DNA of 64,000 bases from CAZMNY01 sp964567745 (GTDB lineage Bacteria; Planctomycetota; Planctomycetia; Pirellulales; Pirellulaceae). The position numbers and the translations under genes are program-made. The DNA lies in the NCBI GenBank assembly GCA_964567745.1, contig CAZMNY010000039.1, forward strand, positions 1 through 64,000. Reading direction: 5' to 3'. Of the stretch, positions 46,077 through 56,427 are shown in pieces. Position 1 is the stretch's first letter, and every line of letters begins with the position of its first letter. Under the pieces are notes generated by a model that worked only from the letters and a program-made list of their open reading frames with translations, did not search any database and was not told the DNA's origin.

Positions 46077-46556
46077 TTGCCTGAGAATACGGCTTATCAC
46101 GAAGCAGGACACGCCTTCATGGCAGTCTGGCTCGGCGCTCAAGTGCGATCGGTGACCATTGTTCCGGATCGAGACGACGGTCCGCAACGGCATGGCGAAA
46201 GTGAAGTGGCGTGGGAAACCGGCAGTCTAGGCGGCGGTCAAGAAGAACTGGTCAACGCCGCTCGACTTGCTTTGTCCGGCCCGGTTGCCGAGATGATTTA
46301 TCGAGGCGAGCCGCTTCATCCGGGATTCGTCAGTGAATGGGCAGCCGATTGGCAAACGGCGTGGCGTGTGACCGAGTGGATTGTCGACGAACGCAAGCGG
46401 CTCGCGTTCCTGGAAAAGACGACAGCCGACTTGTACAAGCTGTTCGATGGCGAGCGTCAATGGGCGGCGATTGCCGCGGTAGCCGACAACCTGTTAGCGC
46501 ACGATCGTCTTGAAGGGCACGAAGTCGAGGAGATCGTCGCGAGTTGGCTTGGTTAG
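46077..46556 (+). CDS. Stand-alone FtsH-like (M41) zinc peptidase domain
   Basis: 159 residues from the TTG at 46077. TAYHEAGHAFMAVWLGAQ carries the HExxH zinc motif near residues 8-12, and LSGPVAEMIYRGEP and the DWQTAWRVTEWI helix follow as in the M41 domain of FtsH. The AAA ATPase part and membrane anchors of FtsH are absent. The start is odd: an ATG at 46061 with a leader MKREQ lies in another frame and would join if one T of the TTT at 46076-46078 were removed. Without an ATPase its role is unclear. Confidence 0.78.
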   Translation: MPENTAYHEAGHAFMAVWLGAQVRSVTIVPDRDDGPQRHGESEVAWETGSLGGGQEELVNAARLALSGPVAEMIYRGEPLHPGFVSEWAADWQTAWRVTEWIVDERKRLAFLEKTTADLYKLFDGERQWAAIAAVADNLLAHDRLEGHEVEEIVASWLG

Positions 46557-46572
46557 CGAGACGTAGCGAGAC

Positions 46573-47991
46573 TCAGCTTGGCCCGATCTCTTGAATCGGA
46601 TCGCCGAACGGGAGGATAGGCATCGGGCGATCCTGCAAGTCGCGAAGAACGTGTTTGTAATCGATGCGAAGATGCTGATAAACGGACGCCCAAAGATCGT
46701 TTGGAGTCAGTAGTCGTTCGATCGGATGTTCGCCTTTGTCGTTGGTGGTGCCGACGACCTGCCCGGTCTTCATGCCGCCGCCGGAAACAAGCACGGACAT
46801 CGCCTTGGGCCAGTGATCGCGGCCAGGTTGCGTGACGCCAGTCTTCGTGCCTCGCTGCGCGTTGATACGCGGGGTGCGGCCGAATTCGCCCGTCGCCACG
46901 AGCAAGACTTTGCGGTCGAGTCCTCGTTGGTAAAGATCCTCGATCAGCGCGCTCAGTGCTTGGTCATAGGGCGGAATTCGCCACTTGCAATCTTCAAAAA
47001 TGTGGGCGTTGACGGCGTGCGAATCCCAGTTATAAGTGGCGGCCTGAGGCATCGACTTACCGGGGAATGGATTCTCCCAAACCATGGTCACGAATTTAAC
47101 GCCTGCTTCGACAAGTCGGCGCCCGAGGATCGCCCGTTGTCCGAACGCATGGTTTCCGTATCGCTCGCGCAGCTGCTTGGGTTCTTTCGAGAGATCGAAC
47201 GCATTGCGCACTTTAGGGCTCATCAACATTTCAACCGCTTGCCGGTTGAACGCGTCCATCGCCTTCATCGCTCCGCTCTTGTCGACGTCCCGACGAAAAT
47301 CATCGACGCCTTTGAGCATTGCGAGCCGATCGTCGAGCCGTGTTTCCATCTCGGTCTTGACGCCGATATTTTGGACTTTGAAGTCGGGCACGCTCGGATC
47401 GCCGGCGACAATGAATGGCGTTGTCGAGGCACCAAGATAGGCTGGCCCCATCGCAAACGTATCGATGCCGGCTCGGCTTCCATCCACTTCGCTGACACAA
47501 ACCGGCATGCCATTGCGGCCGGTCTTCAGCATCTTCTTGACGATGGAAGAGACTGCGGGCGAGTCGTTGATCGTTCCGGTCGGAGTCGCTGGCACACGGC
47601 CGGTCATCAGTCGCTTATGCCCTCCGCCGTGATCGGCGAAGTTGTGGTGAATCGAGCGAATCAATGTGAACTTGTCCGCCACCTTGGCGTGCATTGGCAG
47701 TAATTCGCAAACGTCGATGCCCGGCACGTTCGTTTGGATTGGGTTGAAGTCGCCGCGGTATTCGGACGGCGCCTCCGGCTTCATGTCATACGTTTCCATG
47801 TGTGGTGGCCCGCCGGGCAGCCAAACGAAGATCACGGACGTGTCGCTGAGGTCGTCACCGGCCGCTTTAGCCTCGGCCTGATAACGGAGAAAATCGCCCA
47901 TCCCCAAACCGAGAACGCTTAAGCCGCCCAGTTCGAGAAACGTGCGACGTCGAAACGGGCCTACGCAATTGCGATTGAAGGTGGAGGTCAT
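46573..47991 (-). CDS. DUF1501 exported protein, second copy
   Basis: 472 residues. Tat-type N-terminus (RRRTFLELGGLSVLGLGMGDFL, partly: RRRTFLEL near 14-21). Family landmarks: VIFVWLPGGPPHMETYDMKP, LIRSIHHNFADHGGGHKRLM, LVATGEFGRTPRINAQRG, GRDHWPKAMSVLVSGGG. It diverges from the DUF1549 gene across about 380 bases, unlike the same-strand arrangement at 26.7-31.2 kb. Confidence 0.93.
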   Translation of the reverse strand: MTSTFNRNCVGPFRRRTFLELGGLSVLGLGMGDFLRYQAEAKAAGDDLSDTSVIFVWLPGGPPHMETYDMKPEAPSEYRGDFNPIQTNVPGIDVCELLPMHAKVADKFTLIRSIHHNFADHGGGHKRLMTGRVPATPTGTINDSPAVSSIVKKMLKTGRNGMPVCVSEVDGSRAGIDTFAMGPAYLGASTTPFIVAGDPSVPDFKVQNIGVKTEMETRLDDRLAMLKGVDDFRRDVDKSGAMKAMDAFNRQAVEMLMSPKVRNAFDLSKEPKQLRERYGNHAFGQRAILGRRLVEAGVKFVTMVWENPFPGKSMPQAATYNWDSHAVNAHIFEDCKWRIPPYDQALSALIEDLYQRGLDRKVLLVATGEFGRTPRINAQRGTKTGVTQPGRDHWPKAMSVLVSGGGMKTGQVVGTTNDKGEHPIERLLTPNDLWASVYQHLRIDYKHVLRDLQDRPMPILPFGDPIQEIGPS

Positions 47992-48375
47992 TCGCTTTCT
48001 CGCTTCGGCTTTTGCAGATCGATCGCTAAGCAGCGCTTAACTTGGCGACGCGTTGAGCTTCAACGTGGTCTGAAATTTCCAGCATTTTGTGGTTCGGGCT
48101 GAGCGGCAATCATTTGCATTCCCAGCCCGGGTACACTTAGAGTATCGTATGAAATGAGCAAAGTGTGAACGGCAAATGCGGTCGAGTCATTTTTTTGATC
48201 GTACTGGACCGGCATTTCGCCTCGCCCCGCCCTCAAGCCATGCCAACCTCCCGCCGCTAAGCCCGTCGACTCGCCAGACTTGATTCGCCCTCCCGCTCGT
48301 GAACCATGCGTCTATTTTCTCAGGCGTAAGGGCCTCGTTCGCGGAGCCAAGAGACGATTCGGCTTACCTAGAAGG
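47992..48375. other. Divergent intergenic region, no gene
   Basis: Between two divergently read genes of related families, so at least two promoters are expected. No clear -35/-10 pair, operator or RNA can be named. The in-frame extension from 48280 to 48375 lacks family likeness. Confidence 0.5.
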
Positions 48376-50952
48376 ATGCGCCAAATGATCGACGCGATCC
48401 GCTCTACCTCGTCGAAGTTTAACGCTGCCGCGCTCGGACGGCGTATCGGCTGCGCGGTTGCCGTTCTGATTGCGAGTCAGTGCGTCTGCGCCGCGTGGGC
48501 AGCGGAAGCGACGCGATTAACGATCAAGTTTCGCGGCGGAGGGGATCGCGATGTTGTTACGTTGAACCACCGCGATGACCGACAACAACTCGTTGTCATG
48601 ACGACGGACGTGACCGGGCGGTCAAACGATCTTACTCGCGAAGTCACTTTCACCTCCGCGCCACCGATCGTGGAAATCGATTCGCGCGGCTTTGTGCGCC
48701 CGCTAGAAAATGGCGACGCTGTCATCACCGCGCGGTCAAGCGATCGTGAAGCGAGCATTAACGTGATTGTCTCGTCGCTTGAGCAGCACAAGTCCGTGAG
48801 CTTCCCGAACGACGTCTTGCCGCTCCTAACTCGAGCTGGTTGCAACGGTGGCGCTTGCCACGGTACGCCCTCGGGCAAGAACAGTTTTCGTCTGTCTCTG
48901 CTCGGATTTGAACCCAAGTCAGATCACGAGTACCTGACAAAAGAGTCGCGCGGACGGCGAGTCTCTCCCGCTGTGCCCGAGCTGAGTCTGTTCTTGCGGA
49001 AAGCTTGCGGCGACCTGCCGCATGGCGGAGGCGTTCGAATTGAGCGAAATGATTTGGCCTACGAAACCCTGCGACGGTGGATTCAGGAGGGTATGCCGTA
49101 TGGGCCCAGTGATGAACCATTTGTCGAGCGGATTGAGATCTTTCCGAACAACCAGGTTGTCAATCGCGGCGCATCCCAACAGATAGCCGTGACGGCCTAC
49201 TTTAGCGATGGCCAGACAAGGGATATTACTCGCGTCGCCCGCTACAAGGCGAATCAACCGAGTATTTGCGAAGTCGATGATCGGGGATTGGTTCAATTTA
49301 ACGAACGTATGGGAACGACTTCGATCATGGTCCGCTACCAAGATCAGGTCGGCGCTTTCATGGCGACGATTCCGCTAGGAATGCCGACTCCGAATCTTCC
49401 GCACCCGAGTAACTTCATCGACGAACGCGTATTCTCGAAACTGAAAGTGCTCGGTTTGCCGGCATCGGAAGTCTGCGACGATGCAACGTTTCTTCGCAGA
49501 GTCACTTTGGACTTGAACGGGCGGCTTCCGACAGCCGACGAGGCTCGCGAGTTTGTTGCCTCGACAAGCAAGGACAAACGTTCAAAGAAGATTGATCAGT
49601 TGTTGGAGAGTCCGAGTTACGCCGACCTGTTTGCGAACAAGTGGTCTGGCATCTTGCGCAATAAAGCCGGCGGCAACCTCGAGCAAGTGGCTCGCGAGAC
49701 TTTTGGATTCCACGCCTGGATCCGCACGAGCCTCAACGAAAATCGACCTTTCAGCCGAATCGCGACGGAGTTGATCACCGCTCGAGGTAAACCGAATACG
49801 AATCCGGCCGTGTCGTGGTATCGAGCTGTTCAGGATCCCAAGGATCAGATGGCCGACATCGCTCAAGTGTTTCTCGGCGTGCGAATTCAGTGCGCTCAGT
49901 GTCACCATCATCCGTACGAGAAGTGGAGCCAGGACGACTACTACGGATTCGCCGCGTTCTTTTCGACGATAGGCCGCAAAGAGATTCGCAAGATGCCGGA
50001 AGACGACATCTTGTATCACAAGCGCACGTTGGCGGTCAGCACCAATCCGGTAACGAACAAAGAGCTGCGTCCCACACCGCTTGGCGCAAAACCGATCGAC
50101 ATACCCGCGCATCGCGATCCAAGAGTTCAACTTGCCGAATGGGCATGCTCGCCGGAAAATCCTTATTTTTCTCGAGTCCTGGTGAATCGTTATTGGAAGC
50201 ACTTCTTCGGCCGAGCGTTTGTGGAGCCGGAAGATGACATGCGGGTCACGAACCCCGCCACGCATCCTGAATTGCTCAACGAATTGGCCGCTTCTTTTGT
50301 TGAATCCAACTTCGACCTGAAACAACTTTGTCGAGACATTTGCAACAGTCGAGCGTATCAACTCAGTTCGTTCCCCAACGAACACAACGAGGACGATGAA
50401 CAAAACTTCGCGAGATTTTATCCTCGCCGGTTGCCGGCCGAAGTGATGCTCGACGCGATCAACTCGGTTGCAGGGGCCGAAAACAACTTCAATCATCAGC
50501 CCGTTGGAATTCGAACTGTTGCGCTACCCGATGATTCGTCGAACCGCGAGTCATTCTTTTTGCGAGTCTTTGGCCGACCGCAGATGGATACGGCCTGCGA
50601 GTGCGAGCGGACGGCGGAAGCGAATCTCGGCCAGAGCTTGCATCTGATCAATTCGGACGCGATGCACAAAATTCTCTCGGCGCCCAACGGAAGAGCCAAC
50701 CTCTGGGCTCGCGAGAAGCAGGCGGATGATCGTCAGCAGATTTCCGACGTCTACCTGCATGCATTGTCCCGCGAACCCAACGCGAACGAAATGGAAACCG
50801 CGCTAGCTCACATCGCTCGCAAACGAAAGCGAGCGTCGAGCGAGGGCGCCGATCCGAAGAGTTCGCCATCGTACGACAAGGCGAATCGAGAGGCTTACGA
50901 GGACATTATCTGGGTCGTCGTAAACACCAAAGAGTTTCTTTTCAATCATTGA
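48376..50952 (+). CDS. Exported DUF1549/DUF1553 protein with Ig-like domains
   Basis: 858 residues from the ATG at 48376 (or 48385); signal peptide over the first 35 residues (CVCAAWAAEA). Two bacterial Ig-like (BIG2) segments are visible: DVTGRSNDLTREVTFTSAPP..GDAVITAR and PNNQVVNRGASQQIAVTAYF..GTTSIMVRY. Between them is a Cys motif AGCNGGACHG, a haem-like CxxxxCH. Next follow DUF1549 (VTLDLNGRLPTADEAREFV, CAQCHHHPYEKWSQDDYYGF) and DUF1553 (VLVNRYWKHFFGRAFVEPED, LPAEVMLDAINSV). Function unproven; it starts a likely operon with the next gene, 9 bases away. Confidence 0.92.
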   Translation: MRQMIDAIRSTSSKFNAAALGRRIGCAVAVLIASQCVCAAWAAEATRLTIKFRGGGDRDVVTLNHRDDRQQLVVMTTDVTGRSNDLTREVTFTSAPPIVEIDSRGFVRPLENGDAVITARSSDREASINVIVSSLEQHKSVSFPNDVLPLLTRAGCNGGACHGTPSGKNSFRLSLLGFEPKSDHEYLTKESRGRRVSPAVPELSLFLRKACGDLPHGGGVRIERNDLAYETLRRWIQEGMPYGPSDEPFVERIEIFPNNQVVNRGASQQIAVTAYFSDGQTRDITRVARYKANQPSICEVDDRGLVQFNERMGTTSIMVRYQDQVGAFMATIPLGMPTPNLPHPSNFIDERVFSKLKVLGLPASEVCDDATFLRRVTLDLNGRLPTADEAREFVASTSKDKRSKKIDQLLESPSYADLFANKWSGILRNKAGGNLEQVARETFGFHAWIRTSLNENRPFSRIATELITARGKPNTNPAVSWYRAVQDPKDQMADIAQVFLGVRIQCAQCHHHPYEKWSQDDYYGFAAFFSTIGRKEIRKMPEDDILYHKRTLAVSTNPVTNKELRPTPLGAKPIDIPAHRDPRVQLAEWACSPENPYFSRVLVNRYWKHFFGRAFVEPEDDMRVTNPATHPELLNELAASFVESNFDLKQLCRDICNSRAYQLSSFPNEHNEDDEQNFARFYPRRLPAEVMLDAINSVAGAENNFNHQPVGIRTVALPDDSSNRESFFLRVFGRPQMDTACECERTAEANLGQSLHLINSDAMHKILSAPNGRANLWAREKQADDRQQISDVYLHALSREPNANEMETALAHIARKRKRASSEGADPKSSPSYDKANREAYEDIIWVVVNTKEFLFNH

Positions 50953-50961
50953 GACAGACCC

Positions 50962-53502
50962 ATGAAATCGATCTGGATTCGGGGCGAGTTGTGTCTGTTG
51001 ATCGCCCTGACCGCGATGCAAGCGACGGCGCGAGCGCAGTTGCCCACCGCCGACCTCAGCCGCCTCCAACCTCGCGCATGCCGAGCGGGTGAAAGCACGA
51101 CGATAACGCTATCGGGAAAGAACCTCGAAGATCTCAGCGGACTCGTTTTCAGTCATCGTGGGATTACGGCGGCTCGGGTCACTCTACCCGCCGATGAATT
51201 CTTCCCAGCGCCCCGACACGACGGACTCAAGTTTTCTGTTGAGGTGGCTGGTGATGTTCCGCCCGGCATTTACGAGGTTCGAGCAATCGGTTACTTCGGA
51301 GTCTCGACTGCCAGGCCATTTGTCATAGCCGCTGCAGATTCGAAAGAGATCGATGAGACGGGCGACCATTCAAGGCGTGAAAAGGCGATGGCGATCGAAA
51401 TCGGCTCAGTCATCAACGGCGCCGTGTCGGCTCGCGGAATCGACTGGTACAAGTTTGACGCGAGTGCTGGTCGTCGATTGTTGGCCGACGTCCACGCCGA
51501 ACGCCTCGACTCGCGACTCGACGGGCTGCTTGTCGTGTACGACGACTCGGGCCGCGAGGTTGGTCGGAACCGAGAGCATTTCGGGCGAGATCCTTTCTTG
51601 GAGATCAACACCGGGCAAACCGGCGGCGTCTACTATCTGGCTGTCTCAGACATTCTCTACCGCGGCGGCGCGGATCATTTCTACCGGCTTCGAGTTTCTG
51701 AACACCCTCATATCGATTTTCTCGAACCGCCCGCGGCGATCGCCGGACGAACCGAATCGTTTACGTTGTATGGCCGCAATCTGCCTGGCGGATCGCTCAG
51801 CAAAGTGAAGGGCTTCGATGGGCGGCTGTTGGAGTCTCTTGTGGTCGAACATCAAACGCCGTCCGCCGATCACTTCCCAACCGCCTTCTTCGCTGGGCAG
51901 CCGCGGCACGGCATCCTGCCTGGATTTGACTATTCACTCGGCAGTTCTAATTCCGTGCGAATCGGATTCGCCACTGCCGAAGTCGCTCGAGAGGACTCGA
52001 AATCGTCGCTTCAGGCTGTGACCGTTCCAGTCGAAATCTCCGGCTGCTTCAACCGCGCGAACGATGAAGATGTGTTTCAGTTTCAAGCCGAAAAAGGAAA
52101 GACCTACTGCGTCGAGGCGATCGCCGATCGAATGGGAATTCAAGTCGACACGTTTCTCGCCGTGCATCGAGTTTCGAATGACAAAGATGAAAGCTCCAAC
52201 GAACGCAAGCTCATCGCCGAAAACGACGACATGACTTCGTTCTTCAGCGTCCATGGTATGGATTCCATCAACGCGGATACGAGCGACTCGAGTTTGAAGT
52301 TCGTCGCCGACGAGTCCGGATTGTACTCGGTTACGATCATCAACCAATTTGGCGGCGGCGGCGACTGGGCTCGATACCGCTTGGCGATTCGCGAGCCTTC
52401 GCCTGACTTTCAACTGATCGCGACGACGGAACACCCCTTGCCCACGAATCGAACGGGTTACTCGGTCACCCCACACTTGCGACAAGGTGCCCGATGGGGA
52501 ATTCGCGTGCTCGCGCCTCGGCAAGACGGCTTTGAAGGCGACATCGTAATTTCTGCGAAAGGGCTGCCCGAAGGCGTCACTGCGGAGCCTTTGACATTGA
52601 GCGGCCAGACAGACCGCGGCGTGCTTGTCATTACGGCCTCGAAGGCCGCGCCCAAGTGGGCTGGCGAGATCGAGATCGTCGGCACGGCCAAGGCCAGCGG
52701 CGCAGCGTTGGTCCGCAAAGCGAGATTCGCTTCACTGGTTTGGGGACACGTCTTTGCCGATTCGATTCGTGTTCGCTCAAGGCTAACCCAAAGTACGCCG
52801 CTTTCGGTCAACGGTTTCGAATCGGCGCCGGTTGTTTTCGAGGCGGGGCAGAATGAGTTTCAAGTGGAAGTCGGCAAGACGATTGAGATCCCGGTCAAGA
52901 TCATTGAAAACGGCTCACGAGTTGGGAGCATGACGGTCGAGCCTTTTGGTCTGTACGGATTGTTGCGAAATCCGCCCAAGTTGGACATCGCCGAAAACGA
53001 AACCGAGGGCAAACTTTCTTTTAGTTTCAAACCGACTGGGCTCTTTGCGGTCAAACCCGGGCGTTACCAATTCACGTTAAAAGGAGTCGGCGTCGCAAAG
53101 TATCGGCACAATCTTCGTGCGAGCGAATTGGCTGCGGCAGACCAACGTCGCATTGAAGAGGCAATCGCCAAGTTGAACGCCTCTGCGACGAGCCAGCAGA
53201 GCGCGGTGGGCGAAATTGAAAAGCGTCTCACCTCGGCAAAGCAACAGCTGCAAAGCGCAACAGCGGATGCGAAGGTCGGTCTTCAAGCGAAACTGAAGCA
53301 AGTCCAAGTCGAACTGGACGCCGCCAAGAAGCTTGCCAAAGAAACCGCCGGTAGGTTGGGGCAAGCCAATCGCGCCAAAACGACGGCCGATCGGCTTGCT
53401 CAAGCCGCCGAGAAACGAGCGGCGGAGTCGAAGGAGAAATTTGCAGCTTGGTCCAAGCTGATAACCGTTACGGTCACGGAGCCAAAAAAGCCGGCGAAGT
53501 AA
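50962..53502 (+). CDS. Exported protein with pre-peptidase-like (PPC) domains and coiled coil
   Basis: 846 residues with a signal peptide (1-25, ending ATARAQ). Beta-rich domains dominate: INGAVSARGIDWYKFDASAG (about 140-160) and CFNRANDEDVFQFQAEKGK (about 360-380) look like PPC domains, which often flank secreted enzymes. From about 715 the tail is a long coiled coil (AAADQRRIEEAIAKLNASAT.., KQLQSATADAKVGLQAKLK..). No enzyme motif seen. Coupled to the DUF1549 gene (9 bases). Confidence 0.88.
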   Translation: MKSIWIRGELCLLIALTAMQATARAQLPTADLSRLQPRACRAGESTTITLSGKNLEDLSGLVFSHRGITAARVTLPADEFFPAPRHDGLKFSVEVAGDVPPGIYEVRAIGYFGVSTARPFVIAAADSKEIDETGDHSRREKAMAIEIGSVINGAVSARGIDWYKFDASAGRRLLADVHAERLDSRLDGLLVVYDDSGREVGRNREHFGRDPFLEINTGQTGGVYYLAVSDILYRGGADHFYRLRVSEHPHIDFLEPPAAIAGRTESFTLYGRNLPGGSLSKVKGFDGRLLESLVVEHQTPSADHFPTAFFAGQPRHGILPGFDYSLGSSNSVRIGFATAEVAREDSKSSLQAVTVPVEISGCFNRANDEDVFQFQAEKGKTYCVEAIADRMGIQVDTFLAVHRVSNDKDESSNERKLIAENDDMTSFFSVHGMDSINADTSDSSLKFVADESGLYSVTIINQFGGGGDWARYRLAIREPSPDFQLIATTEHPLPTNRTGYSVTPHLRQGARWGIRVLAPRQDGFEGDIVISAKGLPEGVTAEPLTLSGQTDRGVLVITASKAAPKWAGEIEIVGTAKASGAALVRKARFASLVWGHVFADSIRVRSRLTQSTPLSVNGFESAPVVFEAGQNEFQVEVGKTIEIPVKIIENGSRVGSMTVEPFGLYGLLRNPPKLDIAENETEGKLSFSFKPTGLFAVKPGRYQFTLKGVGVAKYRHNLRASELAAADQRRIEEAIAKLNASATSQQSAVGEIEKRLTSAKQQLQSATADAKVGLQAKLKQVQVELDAAKKLAKETAGRLGQANRAKTTADRLAQAAEKRAAESKEKFAAWSKLITVTVTEPKKPAK

Positions 53503-53527
53503 TCGCGACGTGTGGCGAAAAAAACGG

Positions 53528-54058
53528 TCACGCGTCTCTGGGCGAAACTCGGCCTTCGTATCGAATCATCGTTCCCAGCACTGGCAGGGACATTTGCACG
53601 ATCACGTTCCAGCCGTTCTCGCAAGCTGTTTCGGACGCCTGAATCCTTGGAGCGGCGACGTGTGGCAAGGGGACGAGACAGAACCACGCTCGCACCTGTT
53701 TGAACTCGAGTCCGCTGTCGCGAGCGTTGAGTTCGAAGGCGAAACGCATGGGACCGCCCGCCTCAATCAGTAATTCCTTCGACTGCCATTGCCGAGTCTT
53801 CATTGTTCGCCCTGCGAATGAACGTGCCCAGTTTTCGCAGTGTTCGTCAGCACTGACGGTTAACTCAAGTGGTACGTCTATCCCGGCGAGTGGGAGGCCC
53901 ATTAACGAGGCCAAGAGGTTTTTTACACTTCCGCCTCGAGTCACGACGAAGCGTCCGCTGGCCGAGCCGCCTGTGGCCGAGTCGTGGAACCGCCGCATCG
54001 GTTCTGGTAGTAGGTCCAGGCGAGCGCCAATGACTCGACGGTAAAGTGACTCCGGCAT
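53528..54058 (-). CDS. DUF4166-domain protein
   Basis: 176 residues matching the DUF4166 family: LYRRVIGARLDLLPEPMRRFHD at the start, GSASGRFVVTRGGSVKNLLASL, LPLAGIDVPLELTV, and WARSFAGRTMKTRQW. Soluble, predicted beta-rich. Function unknown. The ATG is 10 bases after the end of the P-type ATPase gene, so both share a transcript. Confidence 0.85.
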   Translation of the reverse strand: MPESLYRRVIGARLDLLPEPMRRFHDSATGGSASGRFVVTRGGSVKNLLASLMGLPLAGIDVPLELTVSADEHCENWARSFAGRTMKTRQWQSKELLIEAGGPMRFAFELNARDSGLEFKQVRAWFCLVPLPHVAAPRIQASETACENGWNVIVQMSLPVLGTMIRYEGRVSPRDA

Positions 54059-54067
54059 TTTGACGCC

Positions 54068-56427
54068 TCAAATTTTCGACAAGGGTGTGCCGTGTCGTGA
54101 CCAACCGAGCGCATCACTTTCGCGGGGCTTCTTTTTTCGGGAATTCTCAGCGAGTCGCATCCATAGTTTGTGTGCTTCCACGGCCCAGAAGACAATTGTG
54201 CTGAGCACAAAGCAAATGGCCAATTCGGATAGCGACAGGGCTCTTGTTTGAAACAGTCGCTGCAGAAAAGGTACGTAGATGACCGCCAGTTGGAGAGCCA
54301 GCGTTAGCGAAACCGACCCGAGCATGGCGACGTTTGAAAGCAGACCGATTTTGAAAAGCGATTCGCGCGATGCGCGAACGGCAAGGGCGTGGCCCATCTG
54401 CGAAAGAGTGAGAACCGTGAACACGATCGTGCCCCAAGAGGGGTTGTAAACGGCGGTCGGGTTATCGCTCCAATACCAATATCCAACAACGAGCGACACG
54501 AGACCCATGAGGATTCCGAACGCGAAAATGTCGTTCACCATGCTTCGGTCGAAAATCGGCTCGCTTGGGTTGCGAGGAGGCCGCCGCATCGTGTCGCATT
54601 CGCCTGGCTCGACGGCCATCGCAAGGCCAGGCAGCCCATCGGTGACCAAGTTGATCCAGAGGATTTGCAAGGGAACGAGCGGCAGTGGCATCCCCAGGAA
54701 TGGCGCGACAAGCATCACCCAGATTTCACCTGTGTTGCTCGTCATTGTGTATTTGAGAAACTTGCGGATGTTGTCGTAGATGATTCGTCCTTCTTCGACC
54801 GAATTGACGATCGTGACAAAGTTATCATCGAGCAAAACGGTTTCAGAAGCGTCCTTGGAAACGTCGGTGCCCGTGATGCCCATCGCGACGCCGATGTCCG
54901 CCGCCTTCAACGCAGGTGCATCGTTGACGCCATCACCCGTCATCGCGACGACATGCCCCTTCGCCTGTAAAGCCTCAACGATTCGCAGCTTGTGTTCCGG
55001 TGAAACTCGCGCGTAAACCGAAATGTCTTCGACGGCATTTCCAATTCGTCATCGCTTGTTTTTTCGAGCTGCCGCCCAGTCATGGTGATCGCGTTGTGCT
55101 CAATCCCGACTTCACCGGCAATCCGCTCGGCGGTCAAGGCGTGATCGCCTGTGATCATGACGGGGCGAATTCCGGCTGACTTGCATCGGTCAACCGCCTC
55201 TCTCGCCTCTGGCCGCGGCGGGTCCATCAAACCGGCCATGCCGAGAAAAATGAAATCGTGTTCCAAGGCCTCGGGCGATTCGTCGATGAGAATCCGCAGC
55301 CGCTCGTCATTGTCGTCCTGGATGACGCCGCGGCTACCGAGATGTCGCTGGACGTCGAATTCGGCGCCGCCAATCTGAGTGCCGTCAGGCGGGCCGTCGA
55401 CTTGCCACAAGACGCTCAGCCGCATTCGGTTCTCGGTGAGCGTTCCTGTTTTGTCCGAGCAGATCACGGTGACCGAGCCGAGCGTTTCCACGGCGGGCAG
55501 TTTGCGGATGAGAGCGTTGCGGCGGAGCATGCGTTTTGCGCCCAACGCCAAGGCGATCGTTGCCACAGCCGGCAGTCCTTCCGGAACGGCCGCAACCGCC
55601 ATGCTGAGCGCCGTCATCAGCATCCGCGAAAGTTCTTGGCCGCGCATGACGCCCAGCACGAAGACGACGACAACGATCACAACCGCCGCCACGGCTAACC
55701 AGAATCCCATCCGGGCAAGGCGGCGCTGTAGAGGAGTCCGTTGCGACTGGACTCCTTGAATCATGCCGGCGATATGTCCCAACTCGGTCTGCATGCCGAT
55801 ATCGGTGACGACCGCCTCGCCGCGCCCGGAGCTGACATCGGTGCCCATGAAGACCATGTTTTTTCGGTCGCCGAGCGGAAGGTTGGAATCTTCCAGCGGC
55901 TCGACATGTTTCGTCACCGCGTGCGATTCGCCTGTTAACGCCGCTTCCTCAAGATGCAGTTGGCGGCTTTCGAGAACGCGACAATCGGCAGGCACGCGAT
56001 TGCCTGCTTTGAGCAAGATGACGTCGCCAGGTACGAGATTCACGGCGCTGGTCGTCGCTTCCTCGCCCCCTCGCCGCACCTTGACCTCGGGTACAGCGAG
56101 TTTTCTGAGCGTCGCCATCGCTTTCTCGGCTCCGTAATCTTGCACAAAACGGAGTATCGCGTTCAGGACGACGATTGCTCCAACGACGCTGGCGTCTAGA
56201 TACTCATGGATAAAGATCGAGACGCCCGCAGCCACAACGAGCAACCAGACCATCGGCTCGCAAGACTGCTCCCAAAGGATTCGCCACGGGCCGCGCTGGT
56301 CCTTTTCGACGAGCTCATTGGTGCCGTATTGTTCCCGGCGCTGTACGACATCGTCTTCATCCAGGCCTTCAAGCTTCGACCCCAGACGCTCCAACGTCTC
56401 TTTGGCGTCGAGTTGGTGTGACCTCAT
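54068..56427 (-). pseudogene. Ca-type P-type ATPase lacking the nucleotide-binding domain and frameshifted
   Basis: From the ATG at 56427 the protein shows an N-terminal cation ATPase region, membrane helices, the actuator motif TGES, and the phosphorylation motif DKTGTLT near residue 324. Only about 100 residues separate it from ITGDH, where about 250 are usual: the nucleotide-binding domain with the KGAPE motif is missing (junction near LRILI/DESPEAL, about 55285-55295). After LEKTSDDELE the frame breaks; adding one A at 55038-55040 restores NAVEDISVYARVSPEHKL and the TGDGVNDAPALK hinge in the next frame. C-terminal helices are intact. As read it cannot bind ATP normally; assembly collapse is the main alternative. 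Confidence 0.88.

Noticed and set aside
46726..47703. Long open frame antisense to the second DUF1501 gene
   Set aside because: It mirrors codon bias of the real gene on the other strand, and has no family likeness, start signal or ribosome site.
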